Shown: positions 1 through 11,889 of the stretch, piece after piece
Layout: each line of letters opens with the position of its first letter
How positions within the stretch are numbered: the stretch's first letter is position 1
DNA from: Chara braunii
Lineage: Eukaryota; Streptophyta; Charophyceae; Charales; Characeae
Direction of reading: 5' to 3'
DNA: 45,096 nucleotides
NCBI GenBank assembly: GCA_003427395.1
Contig: BFEA01000028.1
Location: 4,930,788-4,975,883, forward strand
Translations under genes and position numbers: made by a program
Notes under the pieces: generated by a model
Told to the model about the DNA's origin: nothing
The model's input: the letters and a program-made list of their open reading frames with translations, nothing else
Database searches by the model: none

Positions 1-53
1 TATCTTCAGCGCAGCAGGTACGTAGTAACCCAATCTTGTATCGCTCAACCTTA

Positions 54-86
54 CTCTCTCTCTCTCCCCCCCTCTCTCTCTCTCTC
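54..86. repeat. CT-rich simple repeat
   Basis: A run of CT dinucleotides interrupted by seven C. It is low-complexity DNA, and the short open frames across it are consequences of the repeat. Confidence 0.8.
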
Positions 87-1636
87 AATCTTCTTCTTCG
101 CCGTGGTCTTCTTGCAGGTGCGCGGCGGCTTCTCCAACTTCGGGTCCGCTATGGAGGACTATATCCCTCGGCGGCCACCTCTGCTATGGCGCGTCAGGTC
201 TTGCACGCGACAGCGCGCATGGAATAACGGGTACCAGCTCCGATACCAATGCAATCAAACTCGTTCTCATTCACACTTTTCATGCATGTTAACAGCAACG
301 CAGCAAACTGGCCACATGCGCCCACTCAAAACTCAGAGATATAGCATCCAGATACGAGTTCACTCACAACTGGCTATGGCGACTCAGCGCCCAAACAACT
401 CACTGTTCACATACACTGGATCACCGTGGATATCCCACACGCGTAACTCTGAACACTCGCACATACACACACACACTTCACTCTAACTACAACTATGGCA
501 GCTATGGCTGCCTCTATCCTATCGCTACACTAAGCTCCTTCTCTGTCGCCCACTGCGTCGTCCGGGCTCACTGCAGACCTCCTTGCACAAGTCGCTTGTG
601 GCAGCACTTCCGCATGGCTCACGCAGGAATGAATGAAAGGCTGGGTGCTGCCTCTTGATTTATACTTCGGAAACTCGTTGGTCTAATAGAGATAAAAGAT
701 AGATATAGTACTTAATGATAGCCCATGGTGCTCACAATCCTCCGTGGTACTTGCTGGACCGGATCGGGACTGACTGAACCTTACTGCTGACTGACTGTGG
801 ACTCACGACTATCCTACCGTAGTCGTACTGCGATTGCACTGCCGTTTAGTCCACCACTTGCCTCGCCACTTAACCACTTGCCCACTTGCCGACCTTCTAG
901 AAGGACTACAACTAGACTTCTGGAACTTGCTAAGACTTCTACTCTATAGATCGACAGATCGAACCCCTGCTACCTATGGACCTATGACAGACCTACCAAC
1001 TGTCTACGAATACACAGGTCACATGTTCAACTCTCGGGGTTTACACAGTTATTGTACATGGGTAGGGTGAGGTCTAGGGATCGAACCCTGGGTACTGCAT
1101 CTGCTACTGCTAAAAGGTGAAAATCATTTCACTTGCATGTCATACTCTATCCTGTCCTCCACTTATTTCTTTCCTTCTCGTTGCCCCTACCTCCCCTGCC
1201 CCATACTCCTATAGAACTCCGCCTTCTATCCCTTACCCTCCACCTTCCCCTCCACTCCCTTTGTACTACTAACAAATACATACGAATGAGCATCATTAAG
1301 AGAACAGATGATATGAAGATCAGAAATGAAATGAACGGAAGTATGAAGATGAAGGACGGACACAAAGATTGTATAAGTTGAAGATCTGAAGTGAAATGAA
1401 CAGGAGTATGAAGCTCTGAAGAGATGCACAAGAGCATACCTTCGCTTTTACTCTGCCTCCTGAAATAACGTGCAAGTGGGCCGTGAAGGCACACGGGGAT
1501 GTGGGCAGCTTCCGCTCAACCACAGTCAACGTGAGCAGCCTTGTGCGTAAGAGGCACAGTAAAAGGGGAGCTGCAAGAACAATGAAAGGGGTACCCCAAG
1601 GACAACAAAAAAATTGTCTAATTATAAAACTGCTTT
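87..1636. other. Stretch with no recognisable gene
   Basis: Open frames here are all short (up to about 127 codons), overlap on both strands and show no domain motif. A CT-rich patch lies near 1145-1260, and a GGTTCGATCCC-like word lies on the minus strand near 1075-1090. I see no RNA gene or element boundary. Confidence 0.5.
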
Positions 1637-3817
1637 AATATGTTGGACATCTCAAATGCTCTCGTTGTCTGAAATATGACAGACGGCTTTGCTGGAAAAA
1701 GACGGTAGGCTGGTGGCTAACGGAGGAAGGCATTGACCCACCCAGGGACACACCAGAAGGTAGGATATGGGCAAACCCCAACGACCCACTGAGAGTACTA
1801 GGAATACAGATGTCCAATCAGGGGGCAGCAGCAGAAATGGCTCCCAGTCTGCTAGCCAAAATGACCATTAAACTTAACGATTGGGGGAGAATACACACCT
1901 CACTACACAGAAGGGCATTAGTATTAAATGCTTCAATCTACTCGATGATGTGGTATGTAGCAGCATTCTGGACACCAGACCAAAGAGCCTTAAAGGATTT
2001 ACATAAGAAAGCAACAGCTTACCTCTGGACAGGAGATGCAACAAAACAGAGCTTTATCACAAAGGTAGTCTGGCAATACGTAACAAGAAAGAAGAGCCAA
2101 GGGGGCTTAGGTGTCTTAGACCCAGCTAACCAAATAAAAGCCCTCCAAACCAAGTGGATCATAAAGCTATTAATGAGTCCTAACCTACCGTGGAGAGCCT
2201 TGGCACTAGAAGGACTACATCAAATTCCAGCATACAAGACACCAGAAACATGGAGGGTACGTTCTGGATAATTAGTAAATCTTGGACTATGAAAAACAAG
2301 TCCCAAAACGAACCAAGACTGAACTTTTGGAAAGAGCTATTGAAGGGATGGAGATAAATCTTCCCAGCGAAAGTAAGGAAACCAATAAGCAAAGAAGAAA
2401 TTCTCAGACAACCCCTCTTCTGTAACCCCTGGATAACCAGCAATGAAAACACACCCTTCACCCTCACCTCAAAGGACACAAGATGGGGTACTTGGTTAGA
2501 GAAAGGCATTTGGCAAATCAAACACATCTGGGATGACTCAGAAAAAAACTGGCTCACCGTCAGACAGCTTAGGGAAAAACTCAAAGGAAGCCATAATCTA
2601 GCCCAAAACCTCCAGCAGATAACAATGGCCATCCCGGCGGAATGGCAAACAATGCTTAAAGGGGACAAACATTGGTCAAAAGGAGATTGGGCCGTCATGA
2701 CTTTCATAAAACCGATTGAACATGCACTCACTTTTATAGGAAAGGAAGACGGGAGAAACAACTGGCTCATTTTCTCCATGCACAAGCTAGAGGAACCAGG
2801 CGCAGATTACGACAAACTAAACAAAGAATCAGTAGCCCAAATCGCAGTCAAAGAAACTAATCTCAGAATAGTTAGAGTAATAGAAAACGAAGACCTCACC
2901 TTATTCCACCCCCAAACTACCATAGAAGACCTAGAATTCGACCCCTCAGAATGGGCTTGGAAATTAAAACAATCCACAATAAGTATAGACCGAAGAATAA
3001 ACCTGATCAACTACACCACCAGTCTAGGCTATAAACTAAGGCGCAGATCAATAGCCCCAGAAACAATCATAGCAGATCGCTGGAATAGACACCTAGGGGT
3101 AGACACGGATATACTAAAAGAAATACCTTGGAACCAAATAGCCACTTTACACCCCCCAAATTCAAAAGTTTACAATGGCTAATCCTGTACCTAGCTATCC
3201 CACTCAACCAATGGCTCAACAATAGAAGAAAGAAAGAAGACAGAAACCCCTTAAACGAACTGTGTGCCAGCTGCACAGAAGGTCAGATAGAAGACTTGTT
3301 TCACTGCTTCCTACTATGCCCCAGGATACAACCAATATGGAATAAAATCACACAGATTTGGATCTCAATTACAGACACAAATCTCACATCAAACCCTACC
3401 CTTCTTCTATTAGGATTCACAACCCCCGAAGACTGGACCCCCTTCCAAAACAACCTATTCCAAATCTTACGCAAGGCAACAATATGGTCGATCTGGAGGA
3501 AACGTTGTCAAGAAACGATAGACAAACAACCAATGCATGTGCAAGAAGCATGGGGTATCCTCAAGCAGCAAGTGGAAACGGAATACTGGGTGCTATGGCG
3601 CAGAGTCAAAAGAAAGATGAAAGCCAACGAGCCTAAAGGCAAGGAAATTCAAACCAAATTTGAGGAGAACTATCTGGACAAGGGCAAGATAGCAATCATC
3701 AAAGGACAAAGCCTAATCTTTAAAATGTGGAATGAACTAGCACAGATCAACAACCCAGAGCCAGAACCAACGATCAGCACACCAGACTCAAACACCATTC
3801 AAATTAGTTCCTACTAA
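1637..3817 (+). mobile_element. 5'-truncated LINE (non-LTR retrotransposon) fragment
   Basis: Only the region 3' of the reverse-transcriptase catalytic core is present, in keeping with 5' truncation during target-primed reverse transcription. Coding similarity starts about 1637 and ends at the stop at 3815-3817. No poly-A tail or target-site duplication is evident downstream, so the 3' boundary is uncertain and may lie beyond 3817. Confidence 0.8.
1637..3817 (+). pseudogene. LINE reverse transcriptase, C-terminal part, decayed
   Basis: The frame from about 1637 to 2271 encodes a thumb/connection-like region of plant LINE ORF2. It contains the sequence LRVLGIQ, then a Trp-rich helical stretch, then KKSQGGLGVLD, which matches the family's conserved GGLG motif. 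The reading moves to another frame near 2262, meets an in-frame TAA at 2355-2357, runs open to 3182, then changes frame again near 3160. The last segment, to 3817, has a zf-RVT-like knuckle C-x2-C-x9-H-x4-C (C46, C49, H59, C64 counted from the ATG at 3128). In LINEs this region lies after the polymerase and helps bind RNA. Two frameshifts, one stop and the missing catalytic domain make it a dead copy. Assignment to LINE is firm; the clade is not determined. Confidence 0.82.
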
Positions 3818-4824
3818 CCTACCTCAACTTATCATAACTAAGGCTTATGTAAATACTCCAACATCAACAACAATCAAAGACAGACCTGGCTACCAGAACT
3901 TACGACAAAGGTCCAACCCCCACAAACTTCACCGCCGTTTAAAACAAACACACCGCTGTAACACCCCTCACAATCACTTCACCCCCCTCCCAACTCTCTC
4001 ACTTCTACCCCCTTACTCTAAATTACACCACACTGTTCACGAACCGCCCCCGCCAAACATGACAACCCCCGCCTAAACACTATGGAAACCCAACCCCCCA
4101 AACTTAAACCCACAGACATATGCCCTACCCAACCCAGCATTCTATTACTACTTACACACTACACACAGTTACCAGAAGGGCAGCAACAGCCAGCAAAGAG
4201 AGAAAATTCAGGGTAAGAGTCTCAAGCCACAAGGAAGGAAAGTACAACGTAGTAGACAAACTGGCTAAATAGGATAGGGTTTAGGGTTTTAGCACCTGGT
4301 AGAACCGGTTAAAGACAATTATAAATTAGATATATTAGGCACCAGAAACACTTATAGACAGCAGAAACTAGAAGAGGGAAGATATAGGAACAGGTAGCCC
4401 TAAAAGGGAAGGACAGGTCGGCAGTTCCAGTACCTAACGTGAATCTGACAGTCAAAGGACTGAGAGGAACAGGTGAAGAGGGGTTTCCTTTCCAAGTTTT
4501 TCAACCAGGCACTAGCCACCAATTAAAAGTAAATAGGCTAACTCAGGCAGGGGTCGGGGCTGGTACATCCTTCTGGCGAGAAGTAATCAATGCCAGCCCT
4601 CAGACTTTCCTACCATAAAGGGGAAGAGCGTGTGTGTGTCTTTCATGTATTCCAATCGACTTGCCGGTGGAGTAGGAACCGGACTGATGCCCCCCAGAAT
4701 GGAAAAGGGGCCAGAACCATAAGGTTCTGTTTTCGGGAAAAAAAAAGAAAAAAGAAAAGGACAGACTGCTTTGATTCTGAATCTATACACCTGGGTGGAT
4801 TTGGGGCTGTTGTGGGGAAAATCT

Positions 4825-4827
<3 letters not shown>
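3818..4827. other. Noncoding stretch, possible LINE 3' flank
   Basis: This is A/C-rich DNA without a convincing open frame. Part of it may be LINE 3' UTR. A short GGGTTTAGGGTTTT word sits at about 4276-4290 and is too short to call telomeric. Nothing else is recognised. Confidence 0.45.

Positions 4828-4899
<72 letters not shown>
4828..4899. repeat. (CA)36 microsatellite
   Basis: An uninterrupted AC/CA dinucleotide tract of 72 bases. The open frames on either strand across it are artefacts of the repeat. Confidence 0.98.
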
Positions 4900-4902
<3 letters not shown>

Positions 4903-4922
4903 AACAACCTCCCCACGAGTCA

Positions 4923-4999
4923 GTGAAAGTCCGACGAAACAGTCTGGCACAGTCATGGTTTTCTTTGTGGAGTTGTGTATAGTGAATATGACAACACAC
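4923..4999 (+). repeat. Dispersed repeat, copy 1 of 2
   Basis: A stretch of about 77 bases containing GTCTGGCACAGTCATG and GGAGTTGTGTAT recurs at 5982-6059 with roughly 85 percent identity by eye and in the same orientation. It ends in a GACAACACAC word in both copies. No coding potential is seen, and it may be a relic of a small mobile repeat. Confidence 0.7.
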
Positions 5000-5981
5000 G
5001 AACAAACTAATGGTTGATGTAGTCATTACCTACCACTCAATACACCCTCCCAATACCATGGCCACCCCTTCCTAGACTTCTTCCTACCCCCATAGCTCAC
5101 CTACCCTGCAGAGAAGCCACTGACTCTGCTACTTCCCATGGTAGAGTATTTGAAGGCAGATCCCTGATTCCCCGCCAATACCTTTCCACTTCCGTTCTCC
5201 CCTATGCAACGCTATTTACCCCTCACATTTCCTGCCCACATCATCGCAATCCCACTTCTCAGGTATCATTCTTTACTATTGTTTTCAGTTTTTGAATATT
5301 AATTGAATGATCTCAAACATTTTTTGCTTGAAAAATCTCTGCCCTCTGATGAGCTTGCTTGGCGTAGCAGTGAAAGGAGCTTCAAGGATCTGCACCCCCC
5401 TCGAGGATGCAGGAGTCATGCCCTCTTCCTTGGTTTTATTGGTTGCTTGTTTCTTGTGAGGAAAATGTAGGACGAAAATGGTGTTAACTTATTGGCACTT
5501 ATTGCCTGAAAAATGAATTTTGAGTACTTTTTGACGTCCCAATCTGGTGCCTTGCATCTGGCTGATCAGTCTCCCTTTTGAAGGATGAACATTCCCTCTG
5601 TGTTGCTGTGAGGTAGTTCCCAATGCGCAGGTGATGCGCTCCTTTTCACACACTCTGTGTGCACACACAAACACATATCAGATTCTGTGGCTGAGTGGGT
5701 GTGCACTGTGTAGAGTGGGTTTTATGGCTGTGAGCCTGTGACAGACTAAGTTTCTCAGACTTGCTGCCATTCTTATCAGGGGTTTGTAGTAACTTTGTAC
5801 CAACAGTCTGCTTGGATTGCAGGGTTGGGGTAGGTGACTCGGGTGAGTAAAAAAAAAAAAAAAGTTCACCACTTTTTTTTCCGTGGTATTGCTAACTCTG
5901 GGCGACGTGGTGCTTCCTTATCCATCCGTCAAATGCACCCTGGGCATACTGTCTGTCCAGGTTCATCCTCCTGATTAATCG

Positions 5982-6059
5982 GCGAAAGTCAGAAACGAAA
6001 CTGTCTGGCACAGTCATGCTTTTCGTGTGGAGTTGTGTATTGTTAACGTGACAACACAC
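5982..6059 (+). repeat. Dispersed repeat, copy 2 of 2
   Basis: Direct-orientation partner of the repeat at 4923-4999, about 1.06 kb away. The core words and the 3' GACAACACAC are shared, with scattered substitutions and small indels. Confidence 0.7.
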
Positions 6060-8419
6060 ACAGGCGTTCATATTCTTTAGAACTTCTGTTCTTCCTCTCT
6101 AAGTTATTTCTAAGTATTTTCTTTGTGCTGTCCACTGTTTGTACCCTCTGGGCCTCTGGTCTTTTCCTGTGTTCTCCTTTGTGGTGAAGTGAACGCATAA
6201 GACACGTCAAAATTGGTCAAATACATTGCTATGGCGCAGGATGCCTCTGTGTCTTTTGGCTCCAATCCTGATGTGAACCTACAGCCTGTGGAGTTATCAT
6301 TGTGATGTGAGTAGGTGATGATCTGATTTTGTCCATGTTGGATGTGTGGACTGCCTTATCAGTGCTGCCTTGACTTACGGTCACTTACCTGTTGGCGCTG
6401 GTTATACTGGAGCTGCCGCTGTTCACACTGGCAGGCTGAGGGGAGTTAGGGCCCAACCTCCATGGCCAGCATTGATGCTGGAGGTTTTGGGCCCCATAGC
6501 TGGCAAGTTGGCGGGAGAGGGTCTCGGAGGTGAAGGAGTCAGGAAGTCGTTGCAATTGTATTATTGAGTATTAATGAAACTGTCCTTCCTCTCTCTCTCC
6601 AGTGCTTTTCTACCATTGTCTCACGTCTGGGACTACATCGGGTGCTTCATGGCTTATTCTGCACTGTGATTGGTGCCATCTGGAGTGCATTGTGAATACT
6701 TGCGCAGTTGTGTTGTGGAAGCTTCTCATGTCTGTGGGGATCATCGCATAGTAAGCAAAAAGAGAGGTAAGGACTCTGGATGCATGTTGACTGATGTTTC
6801 TTAATGTCTACCAGTGCCAATGTGTGACAGAGAAATTCAAATTCTTTTGGTGACGCTACCTCCCTCATTCAGTAGTAATATCCACCTTCCTTTCTGACAC
6901 AGTCTTACTGCTCATCTCGTCTGAACAATGGCTTTTGCAGATTGTGTTCCCCAGCATGTGTACTGTTTTCCTTGCACTGTTGCCACTCCTCCTGAGTCCA
7001 ACTGAGATCGAGCTTCGCTTCTCGTCAACGGTTACACTTTTCCTTGCACTTGTGGCCCTTCAATACACAACTACATCCTCGGTAAGAACGACTCAGCCTC
7101 TGTGATCCTTTCATAAAAAAAGGCAAGGGTTAATGTTCCATCCTCTGCAACCTGCCCGGATATACAAGCCCTATTGCTAGAAAAGCAAGTGATATATAAA
7201 CCCCCAGAACTTCCCCCAGCCATTTTTCTCTGACACGGCCATTAACGTGCTGCAAGTTTCACAGGTCCGCCTACTGGAGCAAAATGGCTGGCTGCGCCAG
7301 CCCAAAGGAGGCCCATGCGGGTTTGTTTTTTTACCGTGCAGGGCCTTTCCAGGCTCGGCAAGGGAAGGATCAAAAGTACTGTGGCTTAATATTTCATCTT
7401 TCTCTACCCATTTAGGAAAGGATTGTTATAATGTTATTGATGATTTTTTGCCACTGACTTGAAGGAAAGAGAGGTATCCTGTTTGGTATCGACTCTGGAG
7501 TGGATGGACCAATTTTGAGAGTGTGTCAACTGGAGCACAGAATATTTTGACTGAAAGAGAAAGAAAGAATCCAGGCTCAAGGAGACTGCGAGACTGAGAA
7601 AGAGTCCAGAAAACAAAGGCACATCGGCAATTTTTAAGGCCACATATATATAATGTGGAACTTGATCTTTAGTGTCAGGTCACGGCGAATCTGTTACACT
7701 TGGAAAGGAAGGACCAGAGATGTTTTGCCGTCGCTACATAGTGAGCAATGTTTTGCTTGCCGAGTCCTGCATTTTTTTTCGGATAGACACGGCGAATCTG
7801 TTACACTGGCCTTGATGTTGGTTTAGTAGAATAGGCCGTAGTGTCTCTTTGAGTGGTTGTAAGATTTTTTTCCAAGGGGCTCTCCATCCCAGAGAAAGGA
7901 TGTGGTTCCACATTTGTCTCTAGTGTAACTGGAGTCACACTCTTTTGTGGATCACGGAATGTTATATTGAACTATTCTGGTGTACTGTTTCAAATAAATA
8001 AATAAATAAAAGGACTGCCCGCTAGAGGAGATGCTCTTATCACCCCCGCTAGCAGGCCCTGCCCAGATTTCCAAAAAAAAAAGAAAAAGAAAAAAAAAGA
8101 AAAGAAAGAAAGATCGGTGCTATTGTTTGGTGTAGAGCAGGACCAGCAGGATTACTTAAGTCAATGGTGGTCTGCTGTGACACTAGTGTGAAAAAACGAC
8201 AACGAAGATAGTATCATATGTGTGTGTGTGTTGTGAATGTTCACCACTTCCGCCCAGATGAGTAAGTAGATCCAAAATCGCAGCAACTTTACCTCTATTG
8301 TAGAAGATGAAGCATGCTTGAGATGAATGAATCCACCAAGGAAACAGTGTTGCCTCCATGGTTAGCAACATGAGGCACAATGGAAACGTTACCTTTATAC
8401 AAGCAATGCCTTCATCAGT
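6060..8419. other. Noncoding stretch, no gene seen
   Basis: Only short frames occur here (up to 73 codons), without motifs. There is an A-rich tract near 8072-8112 and a 20-base exact direct repeat described separately. No RNA gene is recognised. Confidence 0.45.
7681..7807 (+). repeat. Pair of exact 20-bp direct repeats
   Basis: CACGGCGAATCTGTTACACT occurs at 7681-7700 and again at 7788-7807, a 107-bp offset. The intervening DNA is not obviously repeated. It could be the edge of a degraded tandem duplication. Confidence 0.75.
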
Positions 8420-8532
<113 letters not shown>

Positions 8533-9038
8533 AAGAAAAAAAAAGAGTGCCTATTACAACTGCCTTTCGATGGCTTCTTCATGGTGCTCGGCATTCTTTG
8601 CATTGCGGAGCATTCATGGCATGCACAATCTCTCACTGAGCCGACTTGCCTTTTGCTTTGAAAAAAGGGCACTTTCTGCATAATGACAGGTCTCACCAAC
8701 AGAGCATGCATATATATGTTTGGTGATTCCCAATAATTTCACCCATATCCCGGTTCTTTAGTCAATGCTAAACATACTTTTCTTTGACCAAACTCAATCA
8801 CATAGGGATCCAATCCAGGCTGAAGTCCTGCAGCTTCCAAAAACACCAGATGTGCTCATCTTCTTGTGAAACCTCTTGGTCGCTCAGGGCACCTTGCCTG
8901 GGAGTCTTTGGTTCCTTGGGAATGTAATGATGGTTCTGAGCGGGTGGAGGATAAAAATCATAAAATCATAAAAATGTAAAGAACTGATGCTTTGATGTTT
9001 TAGAAACAGGTATCATGGAGCATGAAGTTCTTGTCTTG

Positions 9039-9083
9039 GGGCGTCGTTCGACACACCTCAGCGCGTCCTCAGGCTCCGAGGAC
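9039..9083 (+). repeat. Extra terminal segment next to Harbinger copy A
   Basis: Starts with GGGCGTCGTTCGACACACC, the same motif that starts copy A at 9087. The 45 bases match 17556-17600 with three mismatches. It is therefore a second, adjacent terminus, either a solo end of a related element or a tandemly repeated terminal unit. Confidence 0.65.
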
Positions 9084-9290
9084 CAAGGGCGTCGTTCGAC
9101 ACACCTCGGGGCGGGATTCCAAGGATTTCGTCTTCGTTCCACCTGTCCTCGGAGCCGATTTTCGAAACAGAAATGTGAAAACACTCCGAGGACAAATCCT
9201 CAGGCTCCGAGGATTTTCCAGCCAAATCGTCCTCGGCTCCAAGGGACCTCGCGAGGTCCCTCGGAGTCCGAGGATCCGCGATAATCGGGG
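9060..9290. repeat. Subterminal CTCCGAGGA repeats, copy A
   Basis: The 9-mer CTCCGAGGA, its complement TCCTCGGAG and close variants recur at least five times in both orientations across about 230 bases (near 9073, 9153, 9184, 9207 and 9258). The same words mark the ends at 24820-24960 and 17470-17620. In DNA transposons such clusters are commonly binding sites for the transposase or its DNA-binding partner; that role is inferred here. Confidence 0.6.
9087..9111 (+). repeat. Left terminal repeat of copy A
   Basis: The motif GGGCGTCGTTCGACACACC followed by TCGGGG is matched in reverse complement at 24977-25001. The core GTGTCG/CGACAC is itself nearly palindromic. Confidence 0.7.
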
Positions 9291-9836
9291 TGTCGGCGGC
9301 GAGTCCAAAAGGGAAATTGGTGGTCGGAGGTGGTCCAGTGGTGGTCCTCCGTGTAGAAGACGGACATCGCGAGGCGCCGACGTCCAAAACGTCCACCAAC
9401 GGCCTCATCTTTTTACCGTTGTCGGGGATTGGCGGTACGTCCCTTTCGGTTCGTCGGGCGGCCCCACAGCGGTGCCATGCCGGGCATCAGACGTTTTCGG
9501 GCGGGTCGTGGAGGTGTCGTAGCGTTCCCGCGGGCTGCCCAACGGTCGGAAACACTAATTTTTTTAGGCGTCCACCCCGGGCCGGTGGCTGCAGCAATTT
9601 CGTACATTGGCGTCTTCCCTCGTGCAACGTGTCTCCGGTCGCCGCGATCGCGACAGCCAAGTACGTCCCCTCTCCTTCATGGCTGACCTGTGTCGCAGGC
9701 TGACCTGTGCCGCAGGCTGCCTTTGTTGCTGCTTGTCGCTGTGCTGCTGCTTGCCGTTGTCATCTATCATATCTGCATCCTCGGTCGCATCCCTGGGAGG
9801 AAACAGAGGCGGCGAACGACGAAGGCGACCGGTAAG

Positions 9837-10828
9837 ATGGAGAAGGTGCAGACGAAGAGGACGATGTCCGTAGGGGCTGGCGGGTCGTCACGTCAGCGTT
9901 GCAGCTCTGCGGAAGGCGGCAGGCGGCCGTACGACCCGACGCTGTACAGCCACCTGCCGTCCCACGAGATTCCATTGCCTCCGAGTGACGACGACAGCGA
10001 CGACCCCCGATCCCGATCATCAACGGTTCCTCTGGGCAGCGGCTCGCCGCAGGATTGGATGGGGAGCCAGCTGTACAGACAGCCCTCGACGCCGACGTAC
10101 ACTGATCTGCTGGAGGGGCGGAACCCAGTTGGTTATGACGCAGGGCTCGTAGATCTCAACTTCGGTTTGAGGTCTGGGAGTGGCCAGGACGTCACGCACA
10201 CCGTTCTCGTGAACCCGGCTTCTGGCAGCAACCACACAGCGCCTTCGGTGGGGCCGTGGGGCCTTCCTGACACCCGCGGCCGGGGTTCTGGTCAGTCGGG
10301 CGACGAACGTGGACTGGTTTCGCGAGGGCGGGGGGCAGTGGGCACAGCAGGTGTTCGCGCGTCGGGGACGAGGACATGTGGATCGACAACGGCAGCCGAC
10401 GCAGTCCACCGAGGACGGGATGACGATGACGGCTACGCTGCGGAGGTCGTGGGGCGAGAGGTTTGGGATGATTACCGGCGACAATCGCGTCAATCTAGCA
10501 CGTCCGCCATAACGAGAGGGGTGGCGAAGATCAATGTAGGGGCGGACGACACACCCGGCGATTGTGACGGTGCGGGTGGTGAAGATTGCTCGGCAGGCGA
10601 CGGGGGCAATGACAACGACGAGGACGAGGATGGGGAGATGGAGATTCGTCCGGTGGGGAAGAAACGGGGAGGGCCTAGGGCGACGAGCAAGTCCAGCGAG
10701 CCGCGCGCGGGGCGGAGAGGCAAGAAGAGTGCGGGAGATGCGTCGGCAGGCGACGGAGCGAAAAGCAAGGATTTTTGGACCATGGAACAAATTGCCTGAA
10801 AATGCACTTTTGGGTTGCTGTTTTATGT

Positions 10829-10876
<48 letters not shown>

Positions 10877-11167
10877 ATATGTTAGTAAGAAGTGCACTCT
10901 ATACATTGGTGTGGAGTTTGCTTGAAATGGCCTTATGGTTTTCTTATAAATTGACCTGAAAAATGGGGGGTCGGTTAACCTTCTCTCATGGCGACGACGG
11001 TGGACAGCACGAGCAAGAGGCAGTGCTCAATTCTGACTAGGCAATGCGACATTCTCGAGCGAGAGCTAGAAGTGCAGAAGGAGCACTACGTGAAGGTCGA
11101 CCAGGCGAACCTGTTGATGTGCAATGCCCTTATCGAGATTGCTAAAGCGATCCATGAACGATCATGA
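9837..11167 (+). pseudogene. ORF1 copy A: Harbinger trihelix/Myb-like protein, DNA-binding core deleted
   Basis: The ATG at 9837 corresponds to the start of the longer copy B protein; the frame is open further upstream in this copy, but copy B has a stop there. The first 310 residues are Ser/Gly/Arg/Asp-rich and probably disordered, with an acidic patch (GGNDNDEDEDGEME) and a basic Lys/Arg patch. At W314 the trihelix domain should begin, but similarity to copy B ends near 10796 and a TGA follows at 10797-10799. About 190 bases of A/T-rich DNA with a 43-T run replace roughly 570 bases. The C-terminal helix and natural stop resume at 10988-11167. Such proteins bind transposon ends and help import the transposase into the nucleus; this copy could not bind DNA through the trihelix. 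Confidence 0.72.
10796..10987. other. A/T-rich replacement with poly-T inside ORF1 copy A
   Basis: No counterpart exists in copy B. It contains T43 at 10830-10872 and is otherwise A/T-rich, unlike the GC-rich element around it. It may be a minus-strand A-tailed insertion accompanied by deletion, a filler from break repair, or an assembly join in a homopolymer. Confidence 0.7.
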
Positions 11168-11889
11168 AGTCGATGGGCCACACATGTCCAACGTCCACGC
11201 GAATGCCTCGTGTGTGCTTCTGGATCCTCGGCGTTGCCCCCGTACTGCGTGCTGCTGTGCAGTGGTGGGCAGGTAGTGTACAAACGACGGGTCATTTCTG
11301 CAAGCGGTTTCCATTGCAAGAGTCAAATTTTTTGATTAGTTTGAAGGGTGTTGATTGCTGTCATGCCCATCGGCGCGTCCTTCGGTTTCAAATAACGACG
11401 CCCAATTATTGTTCAACGCCTGTTGATGTGACGCGTTGCAGCCACGCGCGGATGGGGATCCAGCAGGGTTTTCTTTTTTTTTTTTTGAGGGGGGGGGAAG
11501 GTGTCGGAGAAAGGAATGGGTGGCAGGGTGTGTCTTTTTTGGGCGGGAGGGGACAATGGAGGACAGGGGCGCCTCGAGTTTTGGGGGGTGGCAGACGACG
11601 GAAGCGTGTCGGGGTCTTTCGACCTCCACCATGGTCCTCCTGCGCGCCCACACGCGTTGTTGGCCATGCGAGGGATCACCAGAAGCAAAAAAGGTCCGTG
11701 TACAATCGGCCGGGGGGCGGGCTGTCGTGGACGGCGTGGCGTGTACACGGTGTGCGGCGATAGCGCAGCGCGTTGAAAAGGAGATTCCGGGCCGCAGTCC
11801 GTACGACAGTACTTCATTTTCCACGTCTCCGACGGTGTCGTCTGAGCAGTGATTCGTAGCCCGCACGCCAGCACTTCCCGCCCTTTGCC

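Noticed and set aside
1070-1100. Possible tRNA or SINE B-box (GGGTTCGATCCC on the minus strand)
   Set aside because: The T-arm does not pair properly and no A-box lies at the needed distance, so no tRNA or SINE call.
4271-4292. Telomere-like GGGTTTAGGGTTTT
   Set aside because: Only about two units of the TTTAGGG type; too short to be interstitial telomeric DNA.
9690-9836. N-terminal hydrophobic extension of ORF1 copy A resembling a signal anchor
   Set aside because: Copy B has a stop in the same frame just upstream of the shared ATG, and a splice donor is nearby, so the extension is more likely 5' UTR or intron.
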